From Phalacrocorax aristotelis (taxonomy: Eukaryota > Chordata > Aves > Suliformes > Phalacrocoracidae): a stretch of DNA of 64,000 nucleotides. Below, one piece after another: positions 24,146 through 35,706 of this stretch. The stretch lies in assembly GCF_949628215.1 (NCBI RefSeq), contig NC_134278.1, positions 105,505,277-105,569,276 on the forward strand, in the 5' to 3' direction. A program made the translations under genes and the position numbers. Position 1 is the first letter of the stretch. Each line of letters starts with the position of its first letter. The notes beneath the pieces were generated by a model. It was given only the letters and a program-made list of their open reading frames with translations. It had not been told where the DNA came from and did not search any database.

Positions 24146-27100
24146 GCATGCTAGGCAAGTGGTGTTGTAAAGAAACTGAGTTTTGCAAAAGAAAACAAAA
24201 TGTCAAGGTTGAGATGCCTTTGAGTGGGCTTGGTTTACATGTAAGGCATTTCACTCAAGTATGGATGTGGATAGATGCAGGGAAAAGAAAGTCTTAGCTG
24301 TACTTTTGTTCAGTGTTGAAAGACTGCCTTGCAAAAACAGCTCAGAGGTTTATCAATCCAGCATATACATAGATGTACACATCCATAATCCCGTGCAACG
24401 TGTGTTGCTGACTCTCCTTCCCTTTGACTTTGTCCTTCCCTGGTTTCCACAAAATTTTTGAAAAATGATCCAATACCCACTTGTACTTGGGTTCAAGGAA
24501 AGTCTCCCTTTCAAAACAGGGTAAAATGGGTGCTAAAGCAGTGTTAACATTAACAATAATTTTAATCATTCTGATGTCACTTGCATTAATATATAAAAGA
24601 GAGAACTCTACAGTAAGTGCTGACAGGTACAAATGTGCCCATAGAAATGTTTTTCTTTAACATCAAGCTCAGATAAGCTTCTGAGGTGCCTATATTCATT
24701 TACTGGGAAGTGCTGAGATTAGACAGATGTCTCAATTTAAAAAGGGAGAAAAAAATCTCATGTAGATGTGACACTCGTTCACCTGTGTTTTTCTGCCAGT
24801 CTATATAATACTATCAGAACAGAACCAGAGTTTTGATTTATACACCTCATTTGACATTGACTGGCAGCTCTACAGAGAACACGTGCAAAGAGATGGTAAT
24901 TTAGAAATACGGAGAGCTTATTAGGCCAAATGGAAAGAAAAAAAGATAATTTAGTTTTCCTTCTTTTGAAATTAAATGGGGACCAAACCATCAAAACTGA
25001 ACATCACCATGCTGAAGCACTGGGAGTATGAAACCAGACAGGGCCCAGGATGTGCAGATGGTCCCCATCTCTGGAAAAGGCCAGGCAGTGAATATGAAGT
25101 GGCCTAAATTCTAGCCTTGGAAGGGCTTGACATTTTAATCTGACTTAATAGTTGAGGGCAATCTAGGTTATTAAATTGATCTCTTCCAGTTACCTGAGAT
25201 ATTTCACAGAAGCAAGAGAGGTGCTCCTCACTGCTCTGTGGCTTGGTGCTTCTCAGCCGTGGTTCACAGGAGGCAATGTAGAGAGTGTCTCTTCAGCTCT
25301 CCAAGTCATCCATCACCATGAAATCGGCTGCCTAAATTTAACATCTTTCAGTTTGAAAACCCTTGCCTGGGCTCAGCAAACTCCTCAAAGTTGAAAAGCT
25401 CTAGGAAAAAAGGGTTCTGGTGGGAGCATAATTTTTTCTGTTAGTGTCAAAGTTGACTTAAGCCAGATAGTGTTATTGGCAACAGCTTGGGGTTTTTGAA
25501 ATGGTGAAATGTTTGCAATTAGAATATGATATGTATATTAACAAACTGAGATGAATTGAGGAAAAGAAAGAACCATATGTCCCCACTGTAACTTGTTAGG
25601 ATTTTGATCATGAAATGTCAGGAGGTCACGTAGCTGACTTTTTTACACTAGACATAAATTTCATTACCTTGAAATAATGCTTTTCTTTCAACAAAAAAAG
25701 TTAAGAAGGAATTGGAATCCTGTAAGCACAAGGGTGGTTAGAAATATTTTTCTCATTTTTTTGTGTCTTGCATTGCTGCAGCCTCTTGAACTGTCTTCTG
25801 TTTATTTTCCTTTGGAGTAAATTTTACTGCTTGTGAATAGCTCTCAGCTGATAGCTCTTGAGACAAAAAGCCTTCTTCCCAGCTGCAGAATGAAGCCACA
25901 ACAAGAAGTGGCTTCATTTGCAACTTCCCCACAATGTTAAGACTCTCTGCTTTGGCCCTGATCTAGTGGGTGGCCATCTTAGTCCATGTGGGGTTCCCAG
26001 GCCTTGGCATCAGTTGTCAAGATGCCTGACAAGGTAGCCTCCTGGTAGGTGTTAATTTGTGTTGAAATTTTAAACCCCACATCTATGAGCATGCTGGGTT
26101 GTGTGTTGAGTCCCAGATGGAAAGCATATGGTGTTTCCAAACTTGTGCCATTTTTCATAAAACTCGCAAGTGAACCTGGGACCAGTAGGGACCTTAGGTG
26201 GCTGGTTATTTTCTACCTAATCTGCTCCAAATCTTGTGCTGGAATTCAAGGTAAAAACAGTTGAAATGGAAAAAGCAGACACTTCTTAGCTTGACAATGA
26301 ACTCAACATTTTGGAGCATTGCCAAAAAATTAATTCAGTAGAGCCAAAGTCAGGTAGCTCCCTGGTCATACCATCTCATGAAGTAGTATGGGGCATGCAC
26401 TATGCCTTCTGCCAGGCACATGAATTGCAGTGGGAGCTGCAGAAGGAGAAATGAATTCTGCTTTGGTCACTTTCCTACAAATCTCTTCTTGCTTATGCTT
26501 TCAGGCACCACAACAAGTGCACAGGTACATCAGGAGCTGCATCAGGGTGCATCAGGTCTGCTGGGTCAGACCTGGAGCTTCCTTTCACAAGCTTTGGGGC
26601 TAGAAGCAGGTGAGCATGACTAAGTGCCATCACCATCTGACTGTACTTCTCAGAGCAAGTCCTTCAGCCTCATTGCTGCAGGTGGACTCGTCCTTGCATG
26701 CATGTGGTTGCAAGCCCATGAGAATGTGGGTAAAAGTCTATTCCTGATCTATCCTGAAGACAAATCACAATGTGCTTTACAAGCCCAGCCTACTTGAAAA
26801 GGGGTCTCAGTGACTTCTAGAGAAGTTCCATTTCCCGGTGATACATCATCTTCTTGAGGCTACAACAGAAGGTAAAACAAGGCTTCTGGGAACTTCCTTT
26901 GTGTGCAATTTTTTCTAAATTCATATAAAAACCTACATGGATGAGAGCACGAGGCATATCATAAGGTCAGGCACAGTCTTGCTTCATGCACCTTGCCACC
27001 AGATGGCTGATGCAGTGTCCGTTCACTGGCAACAAAAGCAGCAAGCTTTTGGCCCTCAATCATTACATAGAAGAAAGAGCTTGTTGCATTTGCAAGGAGA

Positions 27101-29734
27101 CTTTGAGCCTCACATCTCTGCTAGAGGGTGACACATAATAAATGAATGCTGGGAACTGCCAAACCTTGATGTATATATGTATAAATTTCTGAATTACATG
27201 TACTTTACCTCATTAAAGCAGAGAGAGACAAATCCTGCACTCTGTTGTTTCGTGGCAATCTCTATGGAAATCATGTGCCTGCTGGAATTGTCCATGTCCT
27301 GTGGATTACCTCCACAGAATATATGCATTGTAAATGGAATTTTTCAGTCCTGCGGCTGGCCTCCTGGGAGGGGCTTTCATCACTGTGATCGAGGGAAGAC
27401 CGGGGCAATGTGCATGGCTCCCATCCAGCCAAGGGGCAGGCATGCAGGCTGGGTGCTGTTTGGTAGTCACCGGTTCTTGACATTTGATACGCTGCGGTCA
27501 GATGACAGGAATCAGGATCTCCAGAGCTTTGCATGTGTTCGTCACCATCCTATTTGTTTTGCTATGAAGTTTCCTGCAGTTTTCAGCTCCACTGGAGCTG
27601 CTGCAATTGGTAGATAAGTGTGTTTGGCTGTGGGTGCGGCTGAGCCAGAGGAGGGTGCCATTTCGGAGGTTTTGCTTTGGGATATTTTTAGCTGGAGGAA
27701 TAAGCACGTGCCTGAGGGAGTTTTCCTGATGAAACATATGATTTCAGCACGCTATGGAGTTCACCTCGGTGTGAGATTAGCTGCACATAGTGGATATGAA
27801 TTTAAAAAAAAAGATACCTTTAAGTTGGCCGGCACTAATTCTGACCGGGAGCCCAAAGCGGCTCCTGCTAATGAGCCACCCACTCACGAGTCTCCAATAT
27901 AGTTACCCATGTGCAGTGCCCAGAAATGAGAAAGTGTTGTTTGCTTTTCCCCATGTTATTTGACTCTGTCATTTAATGTACCTTATGCAGCTCAAATACC
28001 CCAAAGTACAGTGCTAGGGAAGGACCTGCGGGCCTGATCCAAACCAGAGACCACATGCATCTAAACCAGTGCTACAGCAAGATTTTAGACACACAGAGGC
28101 ACCTTGCAGCCAAACCTCTGCACCATGTAACCTCAGAAGAACCTGTGCATACCAGCCCTACTGCTGCTTCACCTGCGGGTTGCACAGGGGCTGCCGACCC
28201 ACCCCTGTGTGTACAGACCTGCCCTGATCACGACAGTGAGGCACCCAGCCCACGTCCAGCAGCTACGGGCATCCAGAAAGGAGGAAAAAATGTCACCTCA
28301 CTTCCCCAGGGGCTGGTACAGGTCTGCGCAGGGGGAGATGACCACATACTTGGCAGGCTAATCCACCTTTTATGTAGTGACCTGCAGTTCCCTCTCTGAT
28401 CTGCTGGAATTTAGCCCATTGGATCTATCAGCCAAAAGGCTCCCCTATCACCATGAGGTAGTGATGAAGGTGTAACCAATGCTAGTGTTGTCTCTACCTT
28501 CAAGCGGGGGTCACCATACTTGAAATGGTGCATGGGGTCACCCACAGAGACAGAAAAAAGAGCAAAGATAACAAGTCTGACACATTGGATGAAGGCAGGG
28601 GTGAGGGAGATTGTAGGGCTTTGGATTTTTCCTGTTGTCTTAACCAATAAATTTAAACACATAAATAGTGTTGGAAAATCCAGAACAGCTTTCTTCTTCC
28701 TGCAGTCTTGGTCATTTGGAAGGAGACCTATGTAGGCCCACACCTTCTTGTCTCTAGTCCCATGAATCTTGCCTTCCCTTCTTCACATAGGCACACTTCC
28801 CATGGGGTGGACTCTCGCAAGCTGTCATTAGCCTGTAATCTAGTGCCTGTGACCCTTTCCCAGAGTGAGGAGGTGAACTGACTTTGGCAAAGCACTGAAC
28901 AGAGATCCTGCATTTCTTGGCCAGATGTTTGTCATGAAACTGTGAAGGTACCTACTTCTAGGGTGGGTTCCAGGAGCTGGGTCTTGAAATGAGGGTGGGC
29001 CATTAAGTTGCAGAAATGAGTTCAGGCAAACACATGCTTCATACTTTTATTAACAGCAAGCAGGAGTTTTAGAGTATTTTTCTGGAGCACTCACCTCTCA
29101 AGCAGTGCTATGAGCTTGGCTTTTGAAATTCCTGACTTCTCAGTGTCTAAACACTTCATGCAATCTGGCCCGGACATGTCTACAGCAGCCTAAAAGCTAA
29201 GTGAAGGAGCGACTGGTGTACATGCTTCATTAAGGTGATGATATATGCAGAAGGAAAAGTATCCACAGCGTAACTGTCCATAAGCAGTTAAAGAAGTAAA
29301 CACATCAGCATTTTTATTGCTATTATAGTACATAGCTGTTTATGACTTAACACTTACTGGTTACAGAAAAACCTTAAAATGTGCTACTTATGCCCTGCAT
29401 TTATTCAAAGTTGGACAGTCCTACATCACCCGTGCAAGCCAATTAAAGCCAGGGGTAACGCCATTTTTCAAAGGGTGGCTTAAGTTGAACCTCATACGTA
29501 CAGATGAAGGCTGAACTTTTGTAAGCAAATTTTGGCAAAGGGGAAGGGCAATTGCTGTGTGAAATATAGACACAGGAAAGATCACAGATTATAAAAACAA
29601 TGCAGTTTAGCATATTAACACACATACATTTTTAAAGGTGTATTTATACAAGACAAATTAACTGTCCAAAGATAACTGTTTAAAAAAAGAAGGTCTTCAC
29701 TTTAGGGAGCTTCCTATGTAGTTACTTTTTGAAG
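24146..29734. other. Gene-free unique DNA
   Basis: The DNA is mixed AT- and GC-content. The longest frame (146 codons, 27177-27617, plus strand) starts in AT-rich DNA, crosses a GC-richer stretch and shows no domain. Near 24.66-24.75 kb the words CTGAGGTGCCTATATTCATT and GTGCTGAGATTAGACAG resemble an old dispersed repeat, but too weakly to name. No RNA gene or clear transposon was found. Confidence 0.5.
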
Positions 29735-30690
29735 TCATTTGTACCCTGGGCTTCTACAATATCACTTGGGAATAAGTTGTAAAATTTAATAGAGCAATGA
29801 ATGTAAAGGTAATTCCTTTTGATTCTGCTGCCTCCTCATTTCATCAGGTTATCTTAGTTCTTAGGTTCTGGGAAATAATAGTCATAATCATCCCCTAGTC
29901 ACCTTCTCTGCACTTCTTCGGATTTTTCTAAGAGTCTCCATTATTTTCTCTCTTCTCTGGTTGTCCTTTCTCACAATTTTCTGTTCCTTTGCTTGTGCAA
30001 TTGAGTATTTTTCATTCAGGAGGAGTGAGCAGAACTACTTTCAGCTCCAGATGTGGCCCATTGTTGTTGCTGGCATTTGTTTCACTTCGGTTCTCAATGA
30101 TTCCTTACATTCTTTTTTCCTCTGTGACTATCACTGCGTACTGAATTGAGATTTTCAGAGAATGACTCTACAGTATTTATAATGGCTCCAAGATCTCCTT
30201 CATGAGTGGCAAGAGTGTATTTAGAGTTATTTTTTCCTATCTTCTTTACTTTTCAAATATTAACACTGATTTTCACCTGCTGTTCTGTCACCCCAACAAT
30301 CAGTTTGTGAGTTCTGTCAGCAGTTTTCAGAGTCAGCTTTTGCTGCAGCTCTCCAGTGTAATTTTCTGCATTGCCATTTTGGAGTTCACACCTTTTCCTG
30401 ATGTTTAACAGATGTACAGAACAGCAGAGTCCTCTTAAAATCATATTGGTAATTTCAACTCCATTATTAAAATGGTGATTGCTACTTATTTTTAACCTTC
30501 ATTTCATATCTGTTAGTTATGTATTAAACCACAATAGGAGTCTCTTAGGTTTCTTTAAGAGTTTATGATGAGGGATATTACAAAAACCCACTACATAATA
30601 ATGATCAAATCATCCTAATCCTTACATTTGTGATCTCCTTTAAAAACTAACAGTTTTGTGTACATGACTTCCTACTAAAGAATTTATAAC
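29735..30690 (-). mobile_element. Degenerate CR1/L3-type LINE, RT thumb to 3' end
   Basis: Read on the minus strand, the segment follows the C-terminal part of the CR1 ORF2 reverse transcriptase and the region after it. It has a stretch corresponding to the family's 'RPHLEY' motif (plus-strand 30040-30065, conceptually GHIWS/PHLELK in shifted frames) and then an 'EKVQKR'-like stretch (conceptually RRSAEKV, near 29905-29930). Before these in element order comes the block for 'DLGV...ENSLK' (plus-strand CTCCAAGATCTCCTTCATGA near 30186). The first part in element order (plus-strand 30420-30690) matches the TTTCTTTAAGAGTTTATGAT type of palm-to-connection sequence. The copy has many stops and indels, lacks the 5' half, and is an ancient inactive insertion. 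Confidence 0.68.
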
Positions 30691-33660
30691 TCTTTCAGGA
30701 TATATATTTTAACACAGTTATTAATCTTATTCCTTATTATATTTACTACTAATAAAATAAAGATTATAGGATATTCATTCAAGTAATTTATTTTGAAAAT
30801 ACCTAATATGATGCCATCAGTTTGAAACAGATCCACGGCCTCATTCTCTCTGAAGAAACAACCCCAATTTGCTGCTTTCCCTATAAACAAGTACAGAGCA
30901 GACAGTGTAGAAAGCTGATTCATACAGATCTCTCTATATTACTTTTTTCCTCATTCTATTTGTCTGGGAGTGGTTGCATCTTGACTAAACTACTTGCAAA
31001 TTTGCATAAGAGTTGCTAGACATGACTGGATCCTTGCAATGCTTCTGCTTGTTGGCTTTGGATTTTTGGTTGCTTTTTTTTTGTTTTGTTTTGTTTTGGG
31101 TTTTTTTTAATCTAGAAATAAATGTAGGCTACTGGGACATTTCCATCCCCTTTCACTTATGTGTCTCTTTCCATATACAGAAGCGCTCCTTCTGAAGGTA
31201 TTCGTCCAACATCGGTAGTTTTCATCTTGAATCACAGATTCTATGTAATCCTCCAGCTCTCTTTTTTGGCTTTTTCTGCCAACACTGGAGACTTCCTGGT
31301 AGAGACTGTGGGAGTATTTTAATGCTGCACATCTTTCTCGTTCTGAGAATTTGTACTAGGGAATTTGTAGGGACTCTAAAGGTATACATCAAATGTGGGG
31401 ATGACATCTTCAGGTTCATCAGATGTTTTGACTTCACTGCACACTGAGTTTTCTTAGCCTGCCAGATATTCATCTCAGATTCTGTTGTCAATGATTTTAA
31501 GAAAATACTGATCTCCATTTTCTCATTTCCAAAATCTGTCAAGGAAATGATAAAGCCAAAATTAAGCTCCTGTATATTCAATATATATATATACTGCTAT
31601 AATTATAAATGTATTGAAAATATATGAGTGAATATACTAACCATATCGTGCTTGAATTACACACATAAATTATACATGTATTTATATATGCATATATATA
31701 TATATAATATGGTCATTGGTTCTTCTCCTGCATTCGTCCCAAACCTTGCAGGGACATTGATCCAATTGCACTGATGCTTTCCCATGTACATTCTTTCTCT
31801 CAGAATGTCTTGTGTTTCACGGGTAAATAAAAAACACCTCTGCATTTTTCTCCACCCTGCACAGGCACATTGCTTCTGTTTCTGTGTATCACAGGGACTT
31901 TTAATAGGCTCAAGCTTAGATTTCCACTTGACACAATATGGTAAAGATATTCTGGGTTTCCTCATCAAAACAATAAACGGGGAAGATTGTTACTTACTTT
32001 TTCTTGTGATATCTGTCATTTGTAATCGGGTAAAACATTCATTCATACAACAGTAAACTGGAAGAGAGCCTATATTCTAATATGTTCCAAGTCTGGTACA
32101 AGTAAATATACAACGTCTCCCCCCGCCACATTTCTGCTAGTTAGCATGTGGTAATTGACATTTGTTAAAATGACTAAAATTTCAAATGTGGACATGCTCC
32201 GTGAGAAAACCTCAGTGTGAATATACAGTGAGCTTTTCCATCAGAAGATAATAGGCATTTTTAGCAATCCCCATCTCACTTTTGTATGAGTTTTGTCACA
32301 TTCCATTAAAAAAAAAATCAACTCTGGATGTTGGCAATCCTGGTTTTCAATCAGTTGGGACATCAATATTTTCACATTACAGAGGATTTTCACTTTGCTG
32401 TTTTCATCCCCATTTTAGCAAGAGGTGCTGGAACCAAACCACCACAGATTCTTGTGATGGAAAGGGTCAACGGGCAGCAGCAGGGACACCAGCTGCTGAG
32501 ATGGGGAAAACATTTTTGAGCAGCCATTTCCCTGTTGTCTTGCATTTCACATAGCTAGTGGGAGGGAAAACACTTCACTGGGGACAAGAGAGAGGAGTCC
32601 TTTGGTTTTGCAGTGATTTTCACTCTTGCACAAGTGGAAATAACTACCAAACTGCATAGAAGCAAAAGTGCAGGTTCAAATCTATGTAAGATAAAAGTCA
32701 CTGCTGCTAATGGGATGTCCATCAAATAATTTATTAGTTTAGAAGGCACTGGGAGAAATTTATCCTTTGAGATAAGTTCATTGTATATACCATTATAAAA
32801 CAACAACAAATGGAATAAGGATGATATTCCCATAGATGATGGTGAAGTGGCAAGTGAGAAAGCACAGTAGATCTATGGCCAGAAACTGGTTTGTATTTAT
32901 TTGATTGTTTTTAACTGAACCTGGAAAGCTATGATAGGCAAACTGGCCTAATGATGCACAGAGACATTTTGGGTTCTGCCCTAGCAGCTGAAGCACAGCA
33001 CAGCGCTACTGGAAAAGACAGCAGGGAAACATGGAAAGGTGCTGTAAAGTGAGAGTCAAACAGATTTTTGACCAGTGAGTCTGCCCTAGTAAGGCAGCTT
33101 TCAAGGCTCTATTTCAGCCTGAATGAGAGCTGCTGTGCTAGGACGGCAGTGAAATGAGACTGGTAATTATCACTGGCGCTTTTACAAGTGAGGAGCTTAC
33201 GGTGCTCATGTGATATCAAGTGCTCGTTGTGCACTGAGCAGTTTTTCTGGAAGCCTTGGCTTTGTTTTCCCTTAGTCCCAAGAACAAAAAAGAAATGTTA
33301 CAAGGAAAGTGCAGAATGAATCCAAAAGGAACAATGGAATTGCGCTTCATTTGTTTAATTCTGAAATCAAGGTCACTTAGAAGTACTACAGCTTTTATTT
33401 GTTTTATTGTTTTCTTTTTTAAGGATTTTTTTTTTTTGCAACATCTTTCTTTTCATTTGACAGTCCTGTCATCCCAGAACTGTATATGTTACTGATCCTG
33501 CCTGTATTCAAAGCTGTTATTAAGTGGAGTCTTTTAGATTTTAGAGAAATGATAATGGTTCCAAAGATGACAGAAAGTGGCAGCTGGTGACAAAAAACCC
33601 CCTTGATAAGACGACAACAGTAAATCAAACTACTGCCACTTTTTCGTTTCATGTTTGTTA
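30691..33660. other. Gene-free AT-rich DNA with low-complexity tracts
   Basis: No exon or RNA gene is visible. A T/G-rich run lies at 31070-31110. The part from 31.13 to 31.57 kb could be a further worn piece of the neighbouring LINE, but I cannot match it. A GGTTCAAATC word near 32672 resembles a tRNA B box but has no A box or cloverleaf around it. Confidence 0.5.
31576..31710. repeat. AT-rich low-complexity tract
   Basis: Alternating TA runs (31580-31592, 31685-31708) enclose AT-rich sequence with TATACATGTATTTATATATG. Such tracts unwind easily and mutate by slippage. No gene or motif is evident. Confidence 0.8.
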
Positions 33661-34250
33661 ATACCACCTCGCCTTTTGAAGTTTAAAGCAAGGTTCAAAA
33701 GAGCCAGGTGCTGAATCATAATATTAAAGCAAGTAAGGAGCTCCATGAAAGAGAGGAGATCTGAGAGGGGAAAGCAACAAACACAGCTTTCAACTGCCTT
33801 TTGTCGGCCTTTCTGCAGATGTCACCAGTTGTTATCCCCAGCAGAGGCTTCAAGCTTGTAGCAGTGCCTCTGGCTGATTCCAACTCAACGTTTCAAGTGT
33901 CAATCAAAAAGGAAGGACGCAGCTTAGGTTCTGGTCATTGTCCTGTGAAAAGAGCCAAGCATTTAACATTGATTTAGCTCCCTCAATATACAAAGATAGA
34001 GCCAGCTTTGTGCAGCAAAAGGGCCTTTGGCAAGGTTGCTTGTAGAGCAATTCCATCACATCCGATGCTCCTTGGTTTAGCTGTCACACTGCAGTGTCTG
34101 GAGTCCTATGAAAAGTTATTCAGGAATGAGTGAGCAAATTAAAAAGAAATAACATGCTCTCCTAAATAGCAATGCAAGCTATAGAAAGTGCTCTTAATGT
34201 CATTTACCCCTGAAAAGCATCTTTAATAAAAGTATTTTGTGCTTTTAAAT
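33660..34250. promoter_or_regulatory. Candidate conserved noncoding element
   Basis: About 590 bases of non-repetitive DNA with words such as AAAGCAAGGTTCAAAAG, CTTTCAACTGCCTTTTGTCG, AAGTGTCAATCAAAAAGG, ATTTAACATTGATTTAGC and TACAAAGATAGAG (TCF-, MEIS- and GATA-like). No reading frame covers it. The lack of simple repeats and the even base use resemble a conserved element. Function is inferred. Confidence 0.35.
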
Positions 34251-35600
34251 GCCTTTTAACAAGGAAAAGAAGATGTTTCAGGACAAGAGGAGGCCTGTGT
34301 GAAACCCACCTCCATTGGATTGGATAAGCAATTGTACCCACAAAGTGTCTTTGGTCAAGTGCTTGCTTATTTTGCTCTCAAGCCACTTATATTCACTGCC
34401 ATCCACATACTGCATTATCCTTCCATATGGGTGTAAAACATGGCCACAAACCCAAGGATGACAAAAAGGCCCTGCCTGAATGCCACAGATGCCCCCCACT
34501 CTGGTGTTCCCTTCCTTTCTCATGTCAAATTTCTGGCCACCTCTCACAATTTTCTTAAAAATGCCCTGGTAATGGCTTCCTTCTCAGCCATCATATTCCC
34601 CACCAGCTCTCACAGGCACTGCCAATGAGCCACATCAGTCACCTGGCACAGTTGTGGAAACGACAAGCAGTCAGTGGCCATGCTTAGGCTGTTTTTGGCA
34701 TGGTCTGGGTGGGGGACAAGTTCCCATGAATGTGGTAGAAACTACTTCCTTGTCCTTAAACTAAGTGAAACTGGGTGAAACACAAAGTGTGCCTATTGTT
34801 TTAAACAAGGTCAGCACAGGATGGGTTTCTCCTTTGTACCTGGAAGTAATGCTAAATTAATGAGAAAAAATTACTCTCATTTTGCTTATAAGAAGAGTTC
34901 TTCTTTATGGGGTTTCCAGCATCTGAGCCATAGGTGGACCTGGGATCACAGCCACCAACAAAATTCTTGTGCATGCATCTAGCTTCAATCAGATGACGAT
35001 GGCAGTTTAAAGATGGGGAAAATGTTCCCCTTTTGCCGGATCAGTATTGCTACTGTTTTCTGCTTTTCACAGTACTTTTTTCCAAATGTTTTCATCCTGT
35101 TCTGTGTAGAAATACAGGTTAAAAATAATGGAAAATGTCACAAGAAATAGAACATTTCCATGATGGCAACCATTTTTCAGAGATTGTTTTCCTTCTTAAA
35201 GGCTAGTTTTCTGGTAATACCTTCCTAAGCAAAAACACACTGACTGAAGGTACTTTTCAGCTCCAGGGAAACAGTGCAGCCCCTAAAACTATCCATGTGC
35301 GATGGTGCTCTTCCTGATTGTGGGACGGGGTTACTCCTGATCAGTCATTCTGGAAGGAGCCACATCCCAGCAGTCTACTCATGCACTCATGCGGCTTGTG
35401 TTATCTGCAATTTAGAAATATTCAGATAGGCGGTCTTGCAGGGGTTAGGTGTATTTCTGAATACACGTATCACTATGGACACACTCATTTCTGCATTCTT
35501 CTAAAGGCATTTCTAACAGCCTCCATAGCTGGCACTTTGGTAGGCAGTTTAAGAAAGCATGAGTCACTGAGTTGAGGGACTGATGCACTCTAAACTTTCA
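34251..35600. other. Gene-free unique DNA
   Basis: Only short open frames without domains. No RNA gene or named repeat was seen. Confidence 0.5.
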
Positions 35601-35706
35601 TTGGGATTTTTAAACACATTTGCTTTGATCTAGCCCACACACTTTCTGTCAAACTCACTCACAGAAAATGTGTGCTAGCTTTACACCAGTGTAACAGAGA
35701 GGGCAA
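35601..35706 (+). repeat. Ancient amniote dispersed-repeat fragment
   Basis: The order TTGATCTAGCCCACACAC and then GCTTTACACCAGTGTAACAG follows a common old interspersed sequence in bird and reptile DNA, whose hallmark is a 'TTTACACCAGTGTAACT' word. Only part of the family's sequence remains, and the family name is uncertain. Confidence 0.42.

Noticed and set aside
27177-27617. 146-codon frame on the plus strand
   Set aside because: No domain or exon boundaries. It crosses an abrupt base-composition change in a way real exons rarely do.
32668-32690. GGTTCAAATC word resembling a tRNA B box
   Set aside because: No A box, acceptor stem or cloverleaf can be drawn around it.
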